A stretch of 64,000 nt of DNA from Eutypella sp. D-1 (lineage: Eukaryota > Ascomycota > Sordariomycetes > Xylariales > Diatrypaceae). Positions 60,272 to 64,000 of the stretch are shown here, in pieces. Position 1 is the first letter of the stretch. Every line of letters starts with the position of its first letter. Under the pieces are notes generated by a model that saw only the letters and a program-made list of their open reading frames with translations, had not been told where the DNA came from and searched no databases. The position numbers were made by a program, and so were the translations under genes. Location of the stretch: NCBI GenBank assembly GCA_023313575.1, contig JAJTTP010000005.1, forward strand, positions 1,736,001 to 1,800,000. Direction: 5' to 3'.

Positions 60272-63200
60272 ATGAACAATAGCGTAATGGAATGTGCTTT
60301 CGCCGCCGAGCGGTTATTCGGACCATCGGTGTCTCCATGTCGGCGGCCGTTCGATTTCACCCTCGTGTTCGAGCAAGTCTTCTTCCATCTGGTTCCATCA
60401 TGCGTGTTCACTGTAGGGGCATTCGCCCGACTGCTCATCTTAGCTCGAAACCCGGCAAAACCGGTCGCCGGTGGCATCTGGTATACCCTAAAGCTCGTGC
60501 GTGCGATCAACCCCCTGACCGGCCCGAGGAAACGTAGCTGAGAATAATGGGGCAGTGCTCCATTGCTATATTCATCGCCTTGGAAGTCGTAACGTTGGCC
60601 CTCATCTGCTCCAAGAACGATGACATAACGCGGATATCAGTTCCCGCCGCTGCACTGTCTCTTGTTGCGGGGCTCGCGCTTCTAATGCTGTCGCATTTTG
60701 AACACATGCGGTCACAGCGCCCGTCATTTCTAATAGGCCTTTATCTCTTAATTGACTTACTGCTCAGAGCGACCGTGGTCCGTACTTACTGGCACATTGC
60801 TGGCTACCGGTCCGTGGCCTCCGCGACTTTAGCGAGCATACTTGTCCAACTGGTCGTGCTAGGGCTTGAAAGCTACAACAAGAGTCACCTGGTAGGAGAG
60901 AAGGAAACCTCCGTATCAGCAGAGGGATCCGCTGGCTTCCTAGCCCGAAGCCTATTCATCTGGCTGAACCCCTTGTTCGTGACGGGATATCGGAGAGTTC
61001 TCACTGCCGATGATCTTCAGCTGATCGATGAGTCTCTCGCATCGAAAAATGTGGCAAATGGTTTCCATCGTCTACAGAGCACCCCCACGTGTAAGAAAGG
61101 CCCCTATATGGTTTGCGAAGAAACCCTAACTATGATTAGCCGGGATTTTTGGGCTCCCTGCTCTTGCATTGAGATGCATCGGAATGTATCTACTTACTCC
61201 AGTCATTCCCCGCCTTCTCCTGTCCGGGTTTACCTTTGCTCAGCCATTTGTGGCGTCAGCACTGATCGAATACCTCGAAGGACACGAGTTGACCTCTGCC
61301 GCCCACGGTTATGGTCTCATCGGCGCCGTATTCCTTGTCTATGTTGGAATTGCAGTGAGTTCAGACCCGGAACCTTTCAGTCTAATGATACAGTTCTGAT
61401 TCTAGCCAGATCACGGACGGCTGGTACAGGCATCTATCCTACAAGATCGTTACCAAATTAAGGGCCGGCTTGATTGATGCCATGGGTCGAAAACTTCTCA
61501 GACTCAAGCCTGAAAAAGGGGTTGAGTCCAAGGTGCTCACCCTTATGGTTACTGACTTGCAGAGGGTCTCCCAAGCATTCTCATCTCTGCACGATCTTTG
61601 GGGCGCACCGGTGGATACAGCGATCGCAACATGCCTACTCTGGAGGCAGGTAGGGCCTTCCAGTCTGACTGTCCTAGGAGTAACATTCCGTAGGCGTTAA
61701 CACTTCCTATTCCCCCAGAATTTCCCTTGGCTAACTGGCTCGACGATCAGTGTGTATATTCGCAGTCGTTGTTATTGGTAAACAAATCGGGACCCAGCAA
61801 AGGGCTTGGCTGGCGGCAACAGAAACGCGAATCACCTCCACGAAGAACATGCTTGCTTCCATGAAGGTTATCAAAATGATAGGCGCTGGGGATAGGATAG
61901 GGAAGGCTATTGAGAATCTTCGTGTTCTGGAATTCACAGCGTCTAAGAAATACCGCCATTTGATGCTCGGTAGCTTCGTCTTATGTCTGTATACTATCTC
62001 ACCTTTACAACCACAGGCTCGTCTGACCTCTTATAGCTTATGTTCCCTTGACGTTGGCTCCAGTTGTGCTTTTCGGCGCTTATGTCGGCATTGGTGCGGC
62101 CGCCGGAAACATGGATCTCAACGTATCAAGGATGTTCAGTTCCGTCATACTCATCAGCCTGGTGTCTAACCCAATGGCCCGCCTTATACAGGTGATACCG
62201 AACGTGGCAGCAGCCCTCGGGTGCTTCAAACGCTGTGGGCGACTCTTCTCTACACGGTTACTTATTGTCAGTTAGGACAAGCAGCTGACTTTTAGCTCTT
62301 AGTTGAAGAATTACTACAGGGGGTCGAGATTGAAGACTCAAGACACATTCAGATAAAGGAAACCTCATCGGATGTACAAAACACCGTTATGCGTGATGAC
62401 TCTCTATTGAAAGAGAAGGATTCATAGGATGGGCCTGCCGCCGTATCTGTCCTCCATGCAGACTTGGCCTGGGATAGTGAAGTTCTACTGGAAGATGTCA
62501 ATCTAACTGTTTGTAGGGGACGTCATATCGCAATAACAGGAGCTGTAGGCTCTGGAAAGTCCCTTCTACTCCATGCCATACTTGGAGAAGTACAGCCGAA
62601 AGCCGGTAACATCCACGTCACCGGGGTCGGTATGGCATACTGCGGCCAGACGGCATGGTTGGAGAACCTGTCGCCTCACGAGAATATCTTTAGGTGGGTT
62701 CCTGTAGATGACTCTTGGCACCAACGGATTATCGATGCGTGTGCCTTGCGAGAGTTTATGGATTCACGAGCCCGCTCGGACGAGACAATAGGCACTGGCG
62801 GTGCAAAGATCAGCGGTGGTGAAAAACAGCGGCTGGTGAGGGGTTTCCCGCATCCATCCTTGTGCTCTGGAAGCTGATTTGAATAGGCATTAGCTCGGGC
62901 TATCGCAACCCGACCGGCCGTGCTACTACTAGACGATCCTCTCAGTGCCGTGGACCGTACCACCAAAAGGACCATTCTAGATAGACTCTTCGGTCGCCTG
63001 GGCCTACTTAACGAAATAGGCACCACGGTCATCCACGTAACGCAAGACCGTAAGTCAGATCTAGGACTAGCATTCCCTCTTCTAAGCTAGAGTCGGGTGG
63101 TTGGAAACTGCTCACTATATCACCTTTTTGCGAAGATATTACCCTCTGGAAACTCCAATAATCTGATACAGGTTTGCACCGCATTGTTCTAGGCATGTGC

Positions 63201-64000
63201 GCTATACTAGCCGACGAATCATTTAGAATTGACGATGAGGGACACCTTCGACCACTGGACCTTTCAAATATTGAAGATGTATCATTAGGGCCAAACCTAA
63301 CCCCTGAAAAGTCATCCCAGAGTCCCACTATAGATGCAGGCGCTAGCGCGCAGGAAACAACGGAGAAAATCGACACCAAGAAGGATTTAATATTGGACCG
63401 TGACTTATATCGCACATACTTCCGAACCATTAGCCGTCCGGACCTGATTCTGTTCTTCGGGCTCGGGGTTATTTTCGCATTCAGCGTCAAGTTTCTTGGT
63501 GTGTTTCCCTGTGTCACATAAGTGTTATTTAACCTCCATACACTGACTAGCCCAAGACGTCTGGCTCATGTTATGGTCAAACGATGCGAACAACGCACAC
63601 CAGGCTAAAAGCAATGGCTATTGGCTGGGTCTCTATGCTATGCTAAGTGTTCTACCTCTGATAGCTGTCGCAGCCTGGGTCGCGTAAGTAGTCACGACTC
63701 TCGTTTCGATGTATGTTAGCTAACTCACATAGCCACGTACTGCTCCGGACAATGCCGATTTCGGGTATTGGCCTTCACGGAACATTGCTGAGGACAGTTC
63801 GAGACGCGACTTTCGGTTTCAGCAGTGAAGTCGATGCAGGTTCCCTGATCAATAGATTTAACCAGGACCTCAGCCTAGTCGACATCCGTCTTCCACTGGA
63901 TCTAGTGAAAACGGTTACTTTTGTATTGATCTCTGTGATACAAATCATTCTAGTAGCCTACTTCGCAGCCATATCGCTAGTTGTTTTACCGGTGATGTTC
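60272..64000 (+). CDS. ABCC (MRP-type) transporter, 3' end outside the window
   Basis: Exons placed: 60272-60496, 60538-61090, 61140-61354, 61410-61689, 61751-61984, 62037-62266, 62320-62373, 62428-62835, 62887-63049, 63172-63498, 63557-63683 and 63733 to the window end. Introns are 41-122 bases and phases agree. An N-terminal membrane region with FDFTLVFEQ (TMD0-like) is followed by SLFIWLNPLFVTGYRRVLTA at the start of TMD1. NBD1 has Walker A GAVGSGKS, signature ISGGEKQR, and Walker B LLLDDPLSAVD, the ABCC hallmark. TMD2 begins after a charged linker (RDLYRTYFRTISRPDL). NBD2 is not in the window. The 62037-62428 junctions are the least certain: a stop at 62425-62427 would break a read-through frame, but an intron 62374-62427 removes it. 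Probable exporter of conjugates or drugs; substrate unknown. Confidence 0.85.

Noticed and set aside
62425..62427. In-frame TAG as a pseudogene-causing stop in the ABCC gene
   Set aside because: It can be the acceptor of an in-phase intron 62374-62427 and the flanking domains are intact. Kept as a question in the findings.

Overview
The window reads as nuclear DNA of a filamentous ascomycete (Pezizomycotina). A Sordariomycete is the best guess, but the species cannot be named. The grounds are: genes broken by many short introns (about 41-260 bases) with GTAAGT/GTATGT-type donors, CTAAC/CTGAC-type branch sites and C/T-AG acceptors; intergenic spaces of 0.5-6 kb without operons; a nuclear tRNA; and fungal-type families (siderophore MFS transporter, Tim44, secreted GMC oxidoreductase, F-box protein, full-size ABCB and ABCC transporters). 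Exon coordinates were worked out by hand from reading frame and splice signals. All multi-exon models given with exon lists keep phase throughout.

Layout. 1-9.2 kb: 3'-truncated phosphoglucomutase (-), oligoribonuclease (-), then a 1394-residue VPS9-ankyrin-PX-BAR protein (+) that looks like the filamentous-fungal Vrl1/VARP-like endosomal protein. 10-20 kb: a conserved-looking protein of unknown function (-), a gene-poor 6.6 kb stretch whose only recognisable gene is a tRNA-Cys (-), and a nitroreductase (+). 20.5-41.9 kb is the housekeeping core: an acidic unknown protein (+), TIM44 (-) divergent from mitoribosomal uS11m (+), a DeSI/PPPDE isopeptidase (-) divergent from the ATPase OLA1 (+), a 17-exon prolyl-tRNA synthetase (-), a small NIF3/YqfO-like protein (-), an F-box protein (-) and a secreted GMC oxidoreductase (-). 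41.9-53.8 kb is a transport patch: a siderophore-type MFS transporter (+), a full-size ABCB transporter (+) and an aquaporin (-). 53.8-64 kb: a long gene-poor stretch with one doubtful DUF2293-like gene (-), then an ABCC/MRP-type transporter (+) that runs off the right end.

How the genes work together. Most neighbours are unrelated housekeeping genes. Two groupings stand out. TIM44 and uS11m, both nuclear genes for mitochondrial proteins, share one divergent promoter region. The siderophore MFS transporter and the ABCB transporter are in tandem, and the 1.3 kb between them holds four exact copies, on either strand, of the ATCWGATAA element bound by the fungal iron-repressor GATA factors (SreA/Urbs1 family), all within about 280 bases. 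That makes an iron-regulated transport module the most interesting hypothesis here. No siderophore-biosynthesis gene lies in the window.
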